DNA of 64,000 nt, taken from NCBI GenBank assembly GCA_020631735.1, contig CM036170.1, positions 64,309,737-64,373,736 on the forward strand, in the 5' to 3' direction. The translations under genes were made by a program, and so were the position numbers. Below the pieces are notes generated by a model. It had not been told where the DNA came from, did no database searches, and worked only from the letters and a program-made list of their open reading frames with translations. The stretch comes from Saccharum officinarum. Lineage: Eukaryota; Streptophyta; Magnoliopsida; Poales; Poaceae. This document shows, piece by piece, positions 46,601-57,570 of this stretch (its first letter is position 1; every line of letters begins with the position of its first letter).

Positions 46601-49093
46601 AGCTTACTAAAAATTTATCATAATTTTTAGAGTTCTACAAAAATTCTATTGAAATAAACAAAAACTACCACTATTCACATTTTTGAAAAAGAAAAACAAA
46701 AATCGGCAGCACGGGCTGCTTCGTCACTTCTCCCTTGCTCGGCCTAGCAGCACGCGCGCTCGCGCGGCCCACCCGCGCTCCCGCACTCCCTCTCTGATTC
46801 AGCCCAACAAGTCGGGCCGGCCCAGCAAGCGGCCCGTCCGCGCGCACCCTCGCGCTCGCCTCCCTCTCTCCCCCTTCGCTCGCTGACAGGGTTGCCCCGC
46901 TGGTCAGCCAACGCTGACTCGACGCCGGCGGCGTTGACCAGCGGCGTAGCTCACCGACGGCGACACCAACAATGGTAGCGTCTTCACCAAACTATTCCCC
47001 TTGAAACGGCGCATCGATTTGAGTAGCTAACGATGCAGTTCGGGCATGACCATGTGCACGGCGGCGTTCATGGCGGACACAACGGCGCGGCCATGGCCGG
47101 ACATCGCCAACTAGGCACCTTGGATGTGGTAAGGTCTAAATTGACCAAGGCAATAGCTTTAGGAGCTCACCGCGCAGATGATGCGCACGCTAGATGAAGC
47201 GGGAAGGCGACGGAGCAGGTTCGTCGACGTAGAGGGCGGACCCGGTGGCCTGAACTAGAAAAGATGGTGGCGTCCGAACGCGTCCGTGCGTTAGCAACTA
47301 GAACATGGAGGCGCATGAGCATTAGAGGAGCAAGAGGAAATTGGAACATGAAATGCGAGAGCTTGCAACGCGCCACGGAGTGCTGCTCATGGTGAGGTGG
47401 TTAAGGCGGCTCATCGGGGGTCCCGGGAAGAAGGCGATGGCGCTGGAGCTACAGTGATGGCGAGAGAGGCTGTGAGGTGGCTCAGGGCGTGTGCTAGGGC
47501 TAGGCGAACTCAACCATGTGATCAATCGAAGCGAGGGCAAGGTGGTGGTGGTGAATTTCCGACCGGCACGTGAAGACGACGGCGTCAGTGATGGAGCAGA
47601 GGAGGTAAAAGAGAGAGTGGACGGTGTCGTCGGGGTTATAAAGGGAGGCCAAAGAAGCTCGAGGACGGCTCATGAAGGTGCGCGAGATCGGTGGTGGCAT
47701 CCACAGCGTGCTGGAAGGCCAGCATGGCGCCGGCAGCACGCCGGCGCCCATGCCGCTCGCTGCCCTGCCCTGATTCGCTGAAACACTGCAGCTCCCCCAA
47801 CTTCATAACCCAAAATGGTTTTTTCTAAAATTACTTTCAAAAACATGTAGCAACTTGAAAAATTCCCAATATATGAAATCTTTAGAATTTAAAGCTCTAC
47901 CACTTTCATGTTGAAAACTTTTTCAAATTCTGCCTCCATTTTGAAAATTGAGTTTGGGGATGAAAAGGGGTCAAATTTGAAATTTGCTTCTTTTCAAAAT
48001 TACTCAAAATTTTTCACTAAAACTTTGAAAACTCAAAACACCAAACTTGTAGCCCTTGAAAAGATCTACAAACTTGGTTTTAAACTTTTTCCTAAATTTT
48101 TCTTATATTTTGAATTATTCAAAAAGGGATAAAATCAGGGTTTGGATTTTAGGGTTTTCGGAAGAATTTCAAATTGAAACTTGTTGCTATTTTAATTGGT
48201 GATTATTTAGTGATCAAACCATCACCCAAGGGCATCATTGGGTCAAGCATCACATGTTTGAGCAAATGCCACTCCTGGTTGACCAGGTTGACTTTTGAAA
48301 ATCTTTTAATAATTCTCCAAATTTGAATTCAAATTCGAATCGAAAAACTTGCGATAAGTTTTGGATTCCAAATTCGAACTCAAACCTTGAAGCTTCATTT
48401 TACGTGTTGGACTTGAGTTCATACCCTACACTTGACACTAGTGTATAACACAGTCATACACCTCAAATTACGTAGGGCATAAACTAAGTATTTGCGGTGA
48501 CATTCAAAATTAGGGTTTTTTGTTCGAGTCACACATCTCAGAAGCACATCCAACCTAAGAATGTAAACTTGTTTTAGTTGGTGCACATCGTAGTTGACTT
48601 AATCATGTATGCTTTGCAATGCAATATGATGACATGATAGCTTTTAGTCACTATAACACCAGAGGTGTTACAGCTTGTTTCGAAAGACCCACTTGGTACC
48701 AATGACATTGGTATTGGGCCTATCCATCAAGGTCCACACTTGGTTTCTTTCAAAGTTGTTCAACTCTTCTTGCATATCCATCACCCAATCTTCATCTTCA
48801 AGAGCCTTCTCCACCTTTGCTGGTTCAATAGAGGTAACAAAAGAGAAGTATTGACAAAAATTTGCTAAATGAGAGCGTGTCAATACTCCCTTCCGAGGAC
48901 TTCCTAATATGTTGTTAGCGAGATGGTCTCTTTGAATGATTTGCTTGAGTCTTGGGTGGTCAATAGCTTGAACATCATCTTGTGAACCTCCATCTTCATC
49001 TTGTTCAAAGATAGGCTCTAGGTTCCGCCCTTGTAGTGGTGTAGAATGGACTGCTGCTGAGGTGGGAGGGACGACACTGTCGCCCTGATGCAT
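43658..49093 (-). pseudogene. Element P reverse transcriptase, split by LTR D
   Basis: N-terminal piece 49093-48678: linker with QGDSVVPP then EKALEDEDWVMDMQEELNNFERNQVWTL (the span is broken here by family knowledge) and TKWVFRNK. LTR D (44541-48672) follows. The rest runs 44540-43658: [38 protein letters not shown] (YVDD active site), [27 protein letters not shown]. Nonsense codons: TGA at about 44414 (Arg expected) and TGA at 43658 (Trp expected before YSKGS). The frame is otherwise kept on both sides of LTR D. Confidence 0.9.
44541..48672 (-). mobile_element. Solo LTR D, Tekay/Del-like, inside element P RT
   Basis: 4,132 bp, plus-strand start TGTCACAGAACCTCC and end CACCAGAGGTGTTACA, flanked by TCTTG (44536-44540) and GCTTG (48673-48677). 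Removal restores a continuous RT frame. Shared marks: CCTGCAACAAGGG near 44944, CCCTGAATATGG, GGAGCTTGCCTTG near 45925. A GC-rich right part (46700-47770) has overlapping ORFs without domains. Solo LTR; lineage inferred. Confidence 0.82.
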
Positions 49094-49300
49094 GGCACTG
49101 CCGCCCTGCTTCTATCCAGTAGGCGTGTGCTGCACATCTACATCAAGTACGTCAGCGAAAATCAGTGCAGCAATAGCCTGGGAGTCCTCCTCTTCTGTGG
49201 CTTGATCTTTAATTGGCTTAACATCACCAGTAACCATTTGCTTGATTGCCTCACGAGGTGGATCCTTCTTTCCAACAACACTAGCGTCAATTTGCTCCAC

Positions 49301-50200
49301 TTAAGAGCCGATAGATTCATCAAATGTCACATCTACCGCAACATCAACTTTACCAGAGGTTTTGTTGAAGACACGGTAGGCATGCTCATTTGATCCATAA
49401 CCAAGAAGAAAACCTTCATCAACTTTAGGTACAAACTTTGAGGTTTTGGGTTTCTTATTAAGTATGAAACACTTGCACCCAAACACTCTAAAGTATGACA
49501 CCTTTGGTTTGTTACCGGTTAACAGCTCATATGTAGTCTTCTTTAATTTCTTGTGTAGGTAGAGACGGTTGATGGCATGACAAGCGGTGTTGATAGCTTC
49601 ACACCAAAAGATATCCGGTGTCTTGTACTCATCAAGCATTGTCCTTGCCATATCAATGAGGGTCCTATTCTTCCTTTCTACTACATCATTTTATTGAGGG
49701 GTGTATGGAGTTGAAAACTCATGCTTGATGCCCTCTTCATCCAGAAATTCCTCAACTTGAGTGTTCTTGAATTCGCTCCCATTATCACTCCTTATCTTCT
49801 TGATGAGGTGATCGAATTCCTTTTGAGCCCTTCTAACAAATGTCTTCACTTTGTCCTTAACTTGGCACTTATCAAACAAGAAAAATACCCAAGTGAAACG
49901 AGAATAATCATCAACAATAACAAGACCATATTTGTTATCCTCGATGCTTAGGTAGGCGACCAGTACAAAGTGATCCATGTGGATAAGCTCCAATGGTTGA
50001 GTGGTGGTTATGATGCTCTTTGGAGGGTCAGGTATGCCAACTTGTTTTCCGGCTTGACACGCACCACATATCCTATCTTTCTCAAAGTGAACATTCGTTA
50101 GTCCAAGGATGTGGTTGTCTTTTAGAAGTTTGGCCAAGTTTCTCATCCCAACATGTGCCAGCCGGTGGTGCCATAGCCAACCCATGCTAGATTTTGCCAC
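49301..50200 (-). pseudogene. Element P integrase, two nonsense codons
   Basis: GAG-pre-integrase zinc motif (WLWHHRLAHVGMRNLAKLL with CGACQAGK), core Asp residues in LIHMDHFVLV and IRSDNGSEFKNT, then a TAA at about 49688-49690 in place of a Gln codon after STPYTPQ, and the rest in the same frame: the Glu region VVERKNRT, ARTMLDEYKTPDIFWCEA, LTGNKPKVSYFRVFGCKC. Another TAA at 49301 and a TAG near 49111 follow in the INT-RT linker. The same frame then continues to RT without a shift. Confidence 0.88.
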
Positions 50201-50259
50201 TAAACAAATCCCAAGATTAGCCTTCCCTTTGTTGAAATCAACTAGGTAAAACTTGTTCT

Positions 50260-50562
50260 TTAAGAGACTGATAAATAGGAATCCTCCCTTCTATATACTT
50301 CCACACCCTTCTCCGTAAAGAGACAATTGTAACCCATCTCACATAATTGTGAAACGAATAACAAATTGTATCCCAACGAATCAACATGTAATAGATTTGA
50401 AATTGAATGATCAAGGCTTATAGCAATTTTACCAATACCAATCACATCCCCTTTTGAATTATCACCAAAGAAGATACTTTCGTTGATGTCTAGATTTGGG
50501 GTGTATGATTGGAACATACTCTTCGCTTCGGTCATATTATTTGTACATCCGCTGTCAAGCAC
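50260..50562 (-). pseudogene. Element P aspartic protease
   Basis: Active site LDSGCTNNMT (DSG triad, Copia style), then INESIFFGDNSKGDVIGIG and LLHVDSLGYNLLFVSQLCEMGYNC. About 100 codons, the expected size. A frame change just after it (near 50255) separates it from the integrase. Confidence 0.88.
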
Positions 50563-50621
50563 CCAACTTGACCCACCGGAGGAGTATGACTGTAAAATAA
50601 TTAGTTCCTTGATTTAGGTCC

Positions 50622-51781
50622 CTAGATGTTCTTGGGGCCTTGCATGTTAGTCACAAGTATCTTAGGAACCGAAATAGAGGTGTTAAGATAAACATTTTTG
50701 CCGCTGCCAACATATTTAGCAAACACCTCCCCCTTGCTGTTGTTCTTCAACACAAAGCAAGCGCTCAAACTTTGTCGAGGTGCATGGGGCTTTGGTTGAT
50801 AAGAATACTTGTTTGGATTGCCCCAGATGGATTTCTTTGGCTTCCGAGGCTCAACCTTCTGTTGGTACACCTTCTTCATGGGCTTGTCATGAGCAGTGGC
50901 AGTGGAGGTGACCTTCCCTTTTCTGTGGGGGGCGACACTGCCGCCCTGGGCTGGCTGTGCTGCTCGGGGCTGCTTGTGTGTCACCATCTGTGTAGGTCTA
51001 TCTGTACCTACCCTGCCATTGCTCATGAACTAGACACATTCATAACCATTGATCACTTTTCTACCATTGGTTTTACCACTTTTAGTGTGCCCAAGTCCGT
51101 CCTTGATGTGAGGATGTCTTCCATCCTTATATAGTGGCCTCTTTGGTTGATCCTCTTTGCCACTTGCTGTTTTCACATCCTCCATGCACCTTTTACCTAA
51201 GATGCCATTGAGCCTAACAATCTCTTTCCTCATAGCTTCCATGTTTGCAAGGTTAGTGGAGTAAACTTCATATCAAGGTTACAGCATTTTCCACAACCTT
51301 CACTAGTGGAGGGATTAGAGGAGTTCTTTGCACTTGAGAGTTGTGAGCTGCTCTCCCAAAGAGTGCTATATTGCAACTCAAGTTGCTTATGCTTTTCATT
51401 TAAGACACAATACTTGTCATTGAGTGCAATATGTGCCTTCTTTGTGAGAGCATGGTCTTCTTGCTCTTTGGCCAAGTCCTTGCGCAAAGAGACCAACTCA
51501 CTTCTCTCTAATGCAAAAGCTTCCTTGCTAGCAATATAAAGCTTTTCTTGTGCAATGAGATCATCATCTCTTGTTGCTAGCTCGGCTTGAACACTCTCTA
51601 ATTCCCCCATTAGTTTAGTGATAAAGAGTTTGGTTTGAGGGTCCAACCTTTTAGTTATGTTATTAATCTCTTCATCACTAGATTCATCATCACTAGAGCT
51701 ATCACTAAGATCACTACTAGAGATGTCACTAGGAGGTGGAGGAGACTTGGATTTGGATTTTACCTTCCCACTCTTTGCCAT
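50622..51781 (-). pseudogene. Element P gag C-terminal coiled coil and gag-pol linker
   Basis: 51781-51230 is a Ser-rich then coiled-coil segment (LITKLMGELESVQAELATR, LRKDLAKEQEDHALTKK). 51026-50622 is a basic, low-complexity linker (RKPKKSIWGNPNKYSY). The linker includes QPAQGGSVAPH, encoded by one copy of the family palindrome at 50929-50946. No enzyme domain. Leads into the protease at 50562. Confidence 0.7.
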
Positions 51782-53531
51782 GAGACAAATGTGGGGGAGT
51801 AGTGGTCATCATCGTTAGGCATGTTGTTGAAGAGCCTCGGTGGTGAAGATGATGTATGAATGGCTATGGTTGCAATCTTGTCATCTTCATCACTTGAGCT
51901 TTCTTTAGTTGAATCCCACTCATGTCCAATGTGAGCCTCTCCCATTTGCCTTTTGCCATTCTTGTGATCATGCCTTCTCTCTTTCTTGTTCTCATACTTG
52001 CTCTCTTTCTTGTCCTTCTTGTTGTTGTCATGCTTCTCATGGGGGCAATTTGCAACAAAGTGTTCAGTGCTCCCACAATTGAAACATGTTCTCTTCTTAT
52101 TTGGGAACTTGCTCTTAGCCACTTTGTAGCCTTCCTTTCTCAAACCTTTCTTGTGCTTGCTAATAAAGAGAGCAATGTCCTTGATCTTCTTGTAATCGGC
52201 ACCATCACTTTCATCTTCACTTGAGGATGATGTTGTACCTTCAAATTCTTGCACTTGCTTGACTTCTTTTGGCTTGCTTGTTGATGGTTGCTTGTTGCCC
52301 TTGTTCTTGTTGGAGGTGGATGGCTTGTTTGGCTTGTTGGCTTTGAGTGCTACATCTTTGATTTTCATGCCATCAAGCTTGGCTTGCAATTCACCAAGCC
52401 TTCTCCTCTCATTTGCTTCTTCTCTTTGCATATCAAAGGTCAACAATCTTCCAAGCACATCATTTGGAGTGAAGTGCTCAAACTTCTTTTTGTCTCTAAT
52501 TAGAGTGACTACGGTCTCATTTCTTGGTGAATATGCTTCCAACATGATCTTCACTACCTTGTGGTCATCAAGCTCATCACCACCATAGCCTCTAGTCTTT
52601 CCAACTAGGACCATCAATCTATCAAACATTTATTGTGGCCCTTCACCTTCAAAAATCATGAACCTATTGAGCTTGACCATCAATAAATCAATCTTTGCTT
52701 TTCTAACCTTGTCAACTCCCTCATGTGCAAGGTGCAAAGTGTCCCAAATCTTCTTTGCATCATCAACATTCATTACTCTATTGTACTCATTTTCATCAAA
52801 GGCACTAAGAAGTATACTTGTGGCTTGGCTGTTGAGATGGACAGCTATTAGCTTCTCTTGTGTTGGTTGTTCAGGATCCTCCGGGGGCAGCACACCACTG
52901 CAAACAATCTCCAAAGACCAGGGTGAAGACCAATAAGATAAGCCCTCATCAAGTGCTTCCACTTGGCAAAGTTAGTCCCATCAAAATGAGATAACTTGCC
53001 CGTGGGTACGTTGATGAAAGACTTGCAATCACGGTTAGTCGTATAAGAATAATTAAAGGATATAGTGGCATATTTCTTCTTCTTGTTGCTGCTGCCCTCA
53101 TCCTTGCTCTTCTTCTTCTTCTTGTCGTTTTTGTTGCCATGGTACGAGACATCATCACCATCATCGGAGCTACTTGATAGCTCACTAGATGATGCCTCAT
53201 AGGTCTTCTCTTCCTTCTTCTTTCTCTCTACCCTTCTCTTCTCATGAGCTTCATGAATTTACTTTCTTTGCTCTTTTCTTCGTGCTTTCTCTTCAAGCTT
53301 GCGTTGCTCTTCTTTCTTCTTCTTCTTCCTTTCTTCTCTTTGAGCAACCTTTGTGGCTTTCTTTTCTCTTCTTTGTCTCAATACCTCAACATCAGTGGTG
53401 TGGACATCATCGAGGGAGTGAGCACTTGCTGTGGATATGGAAAGCTCGCTGCTGCTCACTTCTTCAACCGGTACTGCAGCAGCTGCGCTAGACTCGGCTT
53501 GAGCGCCCTTGGAACCTCCTCCGACTTCCAT
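51760..53531 (-). pseudogene. Element P gag: Lys/Glu-rich N-terminus, UBN2 domain, zinc knuckle
   Basis: Particle protein. The 53531-53259 piece is a highly charged coiled-coil stretch (Lys/Glu/Arg repeats), an N-terminal extension. 52962-52630 holds the UBN2-type gag core (LIAVHLNSQATSILLSAF, DAKKIWDTLHLAHEGVDKV). 52629-51760 continues it in frame (TLIRDKKKFEHFTPNDVLGR) and has a CCHC knuckle (CFNCGSTEHFVANC) for RNA binding, then Lys/Glu-rich and acidic segments. The boundary at 52630 is a stop (MFDRL preceded by TAA). Frame changes separate the first two pieces. Confidence 0.85.
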
Positions 53532-53560
53532 ACTTCACGCAATGAAGCGTATCGAAGCAA

Positions 53561-53575
53561 CCAACTTTGATACCA
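53561..53575 (-). other. Primer-binding site of element P (initiator Met tRNA type)
   Basis: Minus strand reads TGGTATCAAAGTTGG, two bases inside the 5' LTR. The TGGTATCA start matches the 3' end complement of plant initiator methionine tRNA, the usual Copia primer. Confidence 0.85.
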
Positions 53576-53577
53576 CT

Positions 53578-54561
53578 TGTAGGATCTCTAGGTAAGCCAA
53601 GAAGGTCCAAAGGGGGGTGAATGGGCCTATCAAAAATTCTTCGACACAAATCAGTAGATTACACTGCTGAGGGCGACACTGCTGGCCTGGAGGGTGGCAC
53701 TACCGGCCTCACGCAGTACGTTAGGCCATAGTTCAAAATCTATCAAGAGATAAGCCAAGCAACTAATTTTCCTAGGTTCCTGCAAATGTTAAAATCATAG
53801 AAAGGTATACAACTCGTTGGAGAACCTACAACACAAGTAGACCGAGCACCAACCCTAGCTCAACCTTAACAACAACAAGATGTAATAAGTAAACCAAGTA
53901 AGCACACGAAGACACAAGATTTATCCCATGGTTCGGATGTCTCTACTCCACGTTATTGAGGTATCCACTTAAGGATGAGCTCATCACTTAGGTTGGCTCT
54001 TTCCCTCTTCTCAAATCAAGAGACTTAACCCTCGATTTGAGAGTTTCCACTATATGAGATGATGGTTACAAACCTCCCTCGACTTCCACAAGTGTTGGCA
54101 AGCTCAAGGGCGACACCTAGCCAGCTAGGAGCAAATCTCCAAGAGTAACACATTCAAGGACGTTGGCCAAACATGAACCAAGTGCTCTCAAACTTTGAGA
54201 ATCATCGGATCTACCCTTCAATCGAAGTCTGTTGCAATTTCTCTCAAGTTTAGATGGTGGAAATCAAAACTTAGCTTGGGAGATGGAGTGGGAAACAATG
54301 GAGGGAGAGAGAGTGAGCTTTTGTTCGAGTTCTGGTCGATTTGAATGTTGGGGAGCCGAAGAGAGACGTTGGGGGTTAGCTAGAGAGATATTTATACCTC
54401 CTTGGGGCCCAACGGCTATTATGGGTGGCACTGCCGGCCTGGATGGGCAGCACTACCGCCCTACCCATAACAGCAAGGTTTGCAAACTATTTCGATGGCT
54501 GTTATGGTAGGGTGTGCAGATGAACTGGTGAAGATATGAGCACTTAGTTCACACTTTGACA
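53578..54561 (-). repeat. Right (5') LTR of element P
   Basis: Same layout as the left LTR: motif pairs at 53670 and 53692 and at 54423 and 54444, TATA complement GATATTTATACC at 54388-54398. PBS adjoins at 53577. Confidence 0.93.
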
Positions 54562-54809
54562 GTAGTCATTGAGTCCCCATTGATAGTATGGCTTTTCCTA
54601 TACTCAAATTCAAAATATAAAAAGAATTTACACCTCCTTTGAGTCGGAAACCATCACCAAAAGTAATTGGGGGTGTTCTCCTTGTCATAAGTCATCCTCT
54701 TTTCTTAAAGTACCTGCTTGTCATCTCACAAATCTCATTAGTCCTCTAATTCGGTGGTCATCAACACTAAAACCCACATAGGCTTGATTGGACTTACACG
54801 CTGTTCTCC

Positions 54810-55290
54810 GAGCATCAGACGCTGGGTGTGGTGGCATCAGACAGCGGTGCCACGTCTAGTGCTTAGCCCATGGTGATGCATGCTAGAGAGCGTGCTTTAG
54901 ACGCGCTGGTGAAGTGGCCACGGACGCTGGACATCAGCATCCGCTCCGTGTGACATCAGCTGTTCGCGAGGCGGCGTGACGCTGAGTACTCGTCGGATGC
55001 TGATGTCAGTGTCTTGTGATGGAGCATCTAACGTGTCCAAAGATCGAGTGAGGAAATGAGCTCTCTAGACTACGTCCGATGTAGCGTCAGACGCTAGGAG
55101 TTCAAGCTTTAGGAGCGTCTGTCGAGTGGTGCTAAAGCGTAGTATCGTTTTAGTGATCATTGGAGATCAACGGTTCTCGTTCAATCAAGGACACATGGCA
55201 TTGATCCGTTGTGAGCTGCTGAGGGGCATCAAACACTGGCTGCATCTGTTGATTGGGCAACAAACGCGTCTGGTGACCCCGTATTCAGCT
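54810..55290 (+). promoter_or_regulatory. CATCAGACGCTGG-type motif block upstream of the LTR TATA box
   Basis: Variants of CAGACGCTGG, GGACGCTGG and GCGTCTG occur, for example at 54823, 54835, 54946, 55087 and 55260, ending about 40 bp before the TATA box at 55328. Placement is the same as in the 3753-5834 LTR, with a diverged motif. Confidence 0.6.
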
Positions 55291-55327
55291 CATTAAGGAC
55301 GCAACGACTCTATTTCGTGGAGGGGCT

Positions 55328-55335
55328 TATAAATA
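55328..55335 (+). promoter_or_regulatory. TATA box of the SIRE-type solo LTR
   Basis: TATAAATA in GGGGCTTATAAATAGCCC, preceded by the GACGC motif block. Confidence 0.75.
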
Positions 55336-56988
55336 GCCCTTTGGCCGGCCATGGCTGGGAGTTGAGCACACTTTAGCCTTAGTGGCTTATGTTGTGGTGC
55401 TTGGGAGCCCTTTAACTCATTTATGCTTGATAGTATTCATCGGATCGAGTGAGAGAGCGATTCTAGTGTGATTGCATTGTGAGATTGCATCGAGTGGCAC
55501 TAGGTGATCGTGTTGCAAGCCGGTGGTGCTTGTTATTCTTGGAGGTTGCCACCTCCTAGATGGCTTGGTGGCTTGAGGCTCCGTCGAAGCTCATAAGAAG
55601 ATTGTGCGAGGCTCCAGAGAAGGTTTGGGAGAGCTCGGTTGTGAATACCGATTTGCCACCGAACCACGAAGTGTTGGTCGACACAACGGTCAACATTGTC
55701 TACTCTTCTTGGTGGTTTGCCTTCGTGCAACACAAGCTTATATTTACCTTCATAGATACCTTACTTGTGTTGTTGCTCTTGTATCTAGTTGTGCTTGTGT
55801 AGCTAGTTAGGTATCTTCTTGCTTGTGTAGCTAGAAGTATCCCCTTTGCGTGGCTAATTTGGTTTGTGTAACCTTGTTAGTCACATTGCTTAGTTTGTGT
55901 AGCTAAGTAATTTGTGCTCTCTAATTTGGCATTGGTTGCCTTATTATTGAGCATTGCTAGTGAGTCTACGAGCTTTGTGCTTTTGCTTACTAGAATTGTA
56001 TAGGAACTCCCCAGTGCTTGAAGTACTAATTGCATAGGTTTATGTGACCTTGAAAGCTAGAATTATTTAGGTGGGCTCTTGCTAGGAAGGCACCTTATTT
56101 GCTTGATTAGGATCTTTTGTAATGTGCTAGCATTATAGATAGAGAGGTGTAGTCTTCGCTAGACCGATAGATTTAATTTCATACTTGCTTCTGTTAGCCA
56201 ACGCAATTAAGTTTTAGAAAGGACAATTCACCCCCTCTAGTCTGCCATCTCGACCCTTCACTAGTAGCGTGGCTCAACACGAGCACGGAAAGGATCAAGA
56301 TGCCCAAGACGGGGGGTGAATTGGGCTTTTCTAAAAATTAATTGCAAGAATTAAATCCTACAAGCCAAACTTCACCCCTAGTGCCTACTTGTGTTCCTTG
56401 TGTTTCTACCGATAAAAGTTATGCACCCTAAGTTCTAATCCTAGACTAGCAAGGCAATTCTAGGAAAGTAATCAAGCAATGAAAGTAATGCAAGAAAGTA
56501 AATGCTTGAAAGTAAGGGATAGGAACACGGCGATGTTTTGCCGAGGTATCAGAGAGTCGCCACTCCCCACTAGTCCTTGTTGGAGCACCCGCGCAAGGGT
56601 GTAGCTCCCCCTTGATCCGCGCAAGGATCAAGTGCTCTCTACGGGTTGATTCTTCGACACTCCGTCGCGGCGAATCACCCAAAACCGCTCACAACTTGAG
56701 TTGGGTCACCCACAATCTCGTCGGATGATCACCGAACTCCCAATCACCACCAAACCGTCTAGGTGATGGCGATCACCAAGAGTAACAAGCTAGAACTCTC
56801 ACTTGACCACAACAAGTCTAATGAGAAGATGGATGCACACTTGCTAGACTCTTGTCACTAGAGAGGATTCTCAAACTTTGATTCGCAAATCTCAATCCTC
56901 ACTATGGCTCTTGCACTCCCTTGCACTTCAAAGGTGTTTCTCAGCTAAACAAATGAGCAAGAGACCTCTAAAAGAGGTGGAGGGGTTG

Positions 56989-56996
56989 TATTTATA
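56989..56996 (-). promoter_or_regulatory. TATA box of the element E LTR
   Basis: Plus strand TATTTATA, minus strand TATAAATA in GGTCTATAAATACAACCC, downstream in sense of the motif array. Confidence 0.75.
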
Positions 56997-57034
56997 GACC
57001 CCTCAGACAAATCCAACAGTTACCTTTCGAAACA

Positions 57035-57570
57035 GCAAGACGCGCACTGACCGGACGCGCCTGTCGATGTGACCGGACGCGCCGGTCAGTTGTAACGGTC
57101 GAAAACGGAAACCTATACTGAGAGACCGGACGCGCCGATCTGTGCTGACCGGACGCGCCGGTCTGAGATGACTGGACGCGCCGATCAGGGATGATCGGAC
57201 GCGTCCAATCATGCAAGAGCTCTCTGGAAATTTGACCTGACGCAACACCGCGTCCGATCAAAGGTGACCGGACGCGTCAGGTCACCACGGGACCTTACTG
57301 GAACAAGACCGGACGCACGACCGCGTCCGTTCATAGGTGACCGGACGCGTCAGGTCTCCGCTGGACCTTACTAGAACATGACCGGACGCACCGGTCTTTT
57401 TCACAGTCGCGTCCGATCTTTGCTGTTTACCCTCTGGAACACGTGTTAGCCTGACCACCGCGTCCGGTCCTCTCAAGGACCGCGTCCGGTCAGTCAGCCG
57501 AAAACACAGTTAAGACTTTGTACTGACCGAACGCGTCCGGTCATGACCAGGACCGCGTCCGGTCATAGGT
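57035..57570 (-). promoter_or_regulatory. GACCGGACGCG motif array in U3 of element E
   Basis: About 20 copies of GACCGGACGCG, its complement or close variants, often as GACCGGACGCGCCGGTC. The array lies 50-580 bp upstream, in element sense, of TATAAATA (56989-56996). The phrase CTGGAAC or CTGGAAA recurs between copies. Confidence 0.8.

Larger units (their letters stand above)
39999..54561 (-). mobile_element. Ty1/Copia element P, SIRE/Maximus (Opie-like) lineage, with third ORF
   Basis: LTRs 39999-40987 and 53578-54561 (989 and 984 bp), plus-strand TGTAGGATCTCTAGG...CACACTTTGACA. Minus-strand order: PBS, gag, protease, integrase, RT, RNase H (integrase before RT defines Ty1/Copia), then a leader and ORF3 before the 3' LTR. 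A third ORF at this place is typical of SIRE/Maximus. RT is split by LTR D. The flanks (CGCTG left, GTAGT right) are not a duplication. LTRs differ at many sites, so it is not young. Most lesions in pol are single nonsense changes. Confidence 0.93.
39210..56260 (+). mobile_element. SIRE-type solo LTR (about 2.49 kb) split by a 14.6-kb element
   Basis: Left part 39210-39998 starts TGAAAGGTCCTTGTTTGG; right part 54562-56260 ends CTGCCATCTCGACCCTTCA. Flanked by an exact CTAGT duplication (39205-39209 and 56261-56265), so the two parts are one insertion. A TATAAATA box at 55328 gives plus orientation. Same LTR class as 3753-5834: similar start, CACCCCCTCTAG near the end, GACGC motif block before TATA. 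Confidence 0.92.
32415..56285 (-). mobile_element. LTR B, Tekay/Del-like, interrupted by at least three later insertions
   Basis: Starts TGAGGCGGTGGCAGAATC, aligning with LTR A (ACTAGACACTAAGT versus ATTAGACACTAAGT, then CGTCGAGCACACCC in both). It keeps the marks CCTGCAACAGGG near 32850 and CGAGGCTTGCCT near 33787. LTR-B sequence occupies 32415-34361, 39026-39209 and 56261-56285. The gaps are filled by LTR C and the SIRE-type solo LTR, and the SIRE element follows. The GC-rich switch at about 39130 (GCGGCCCATG) matches the one in LTR A near 24210. The right end lies outside the window. Confidence 0.65.
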
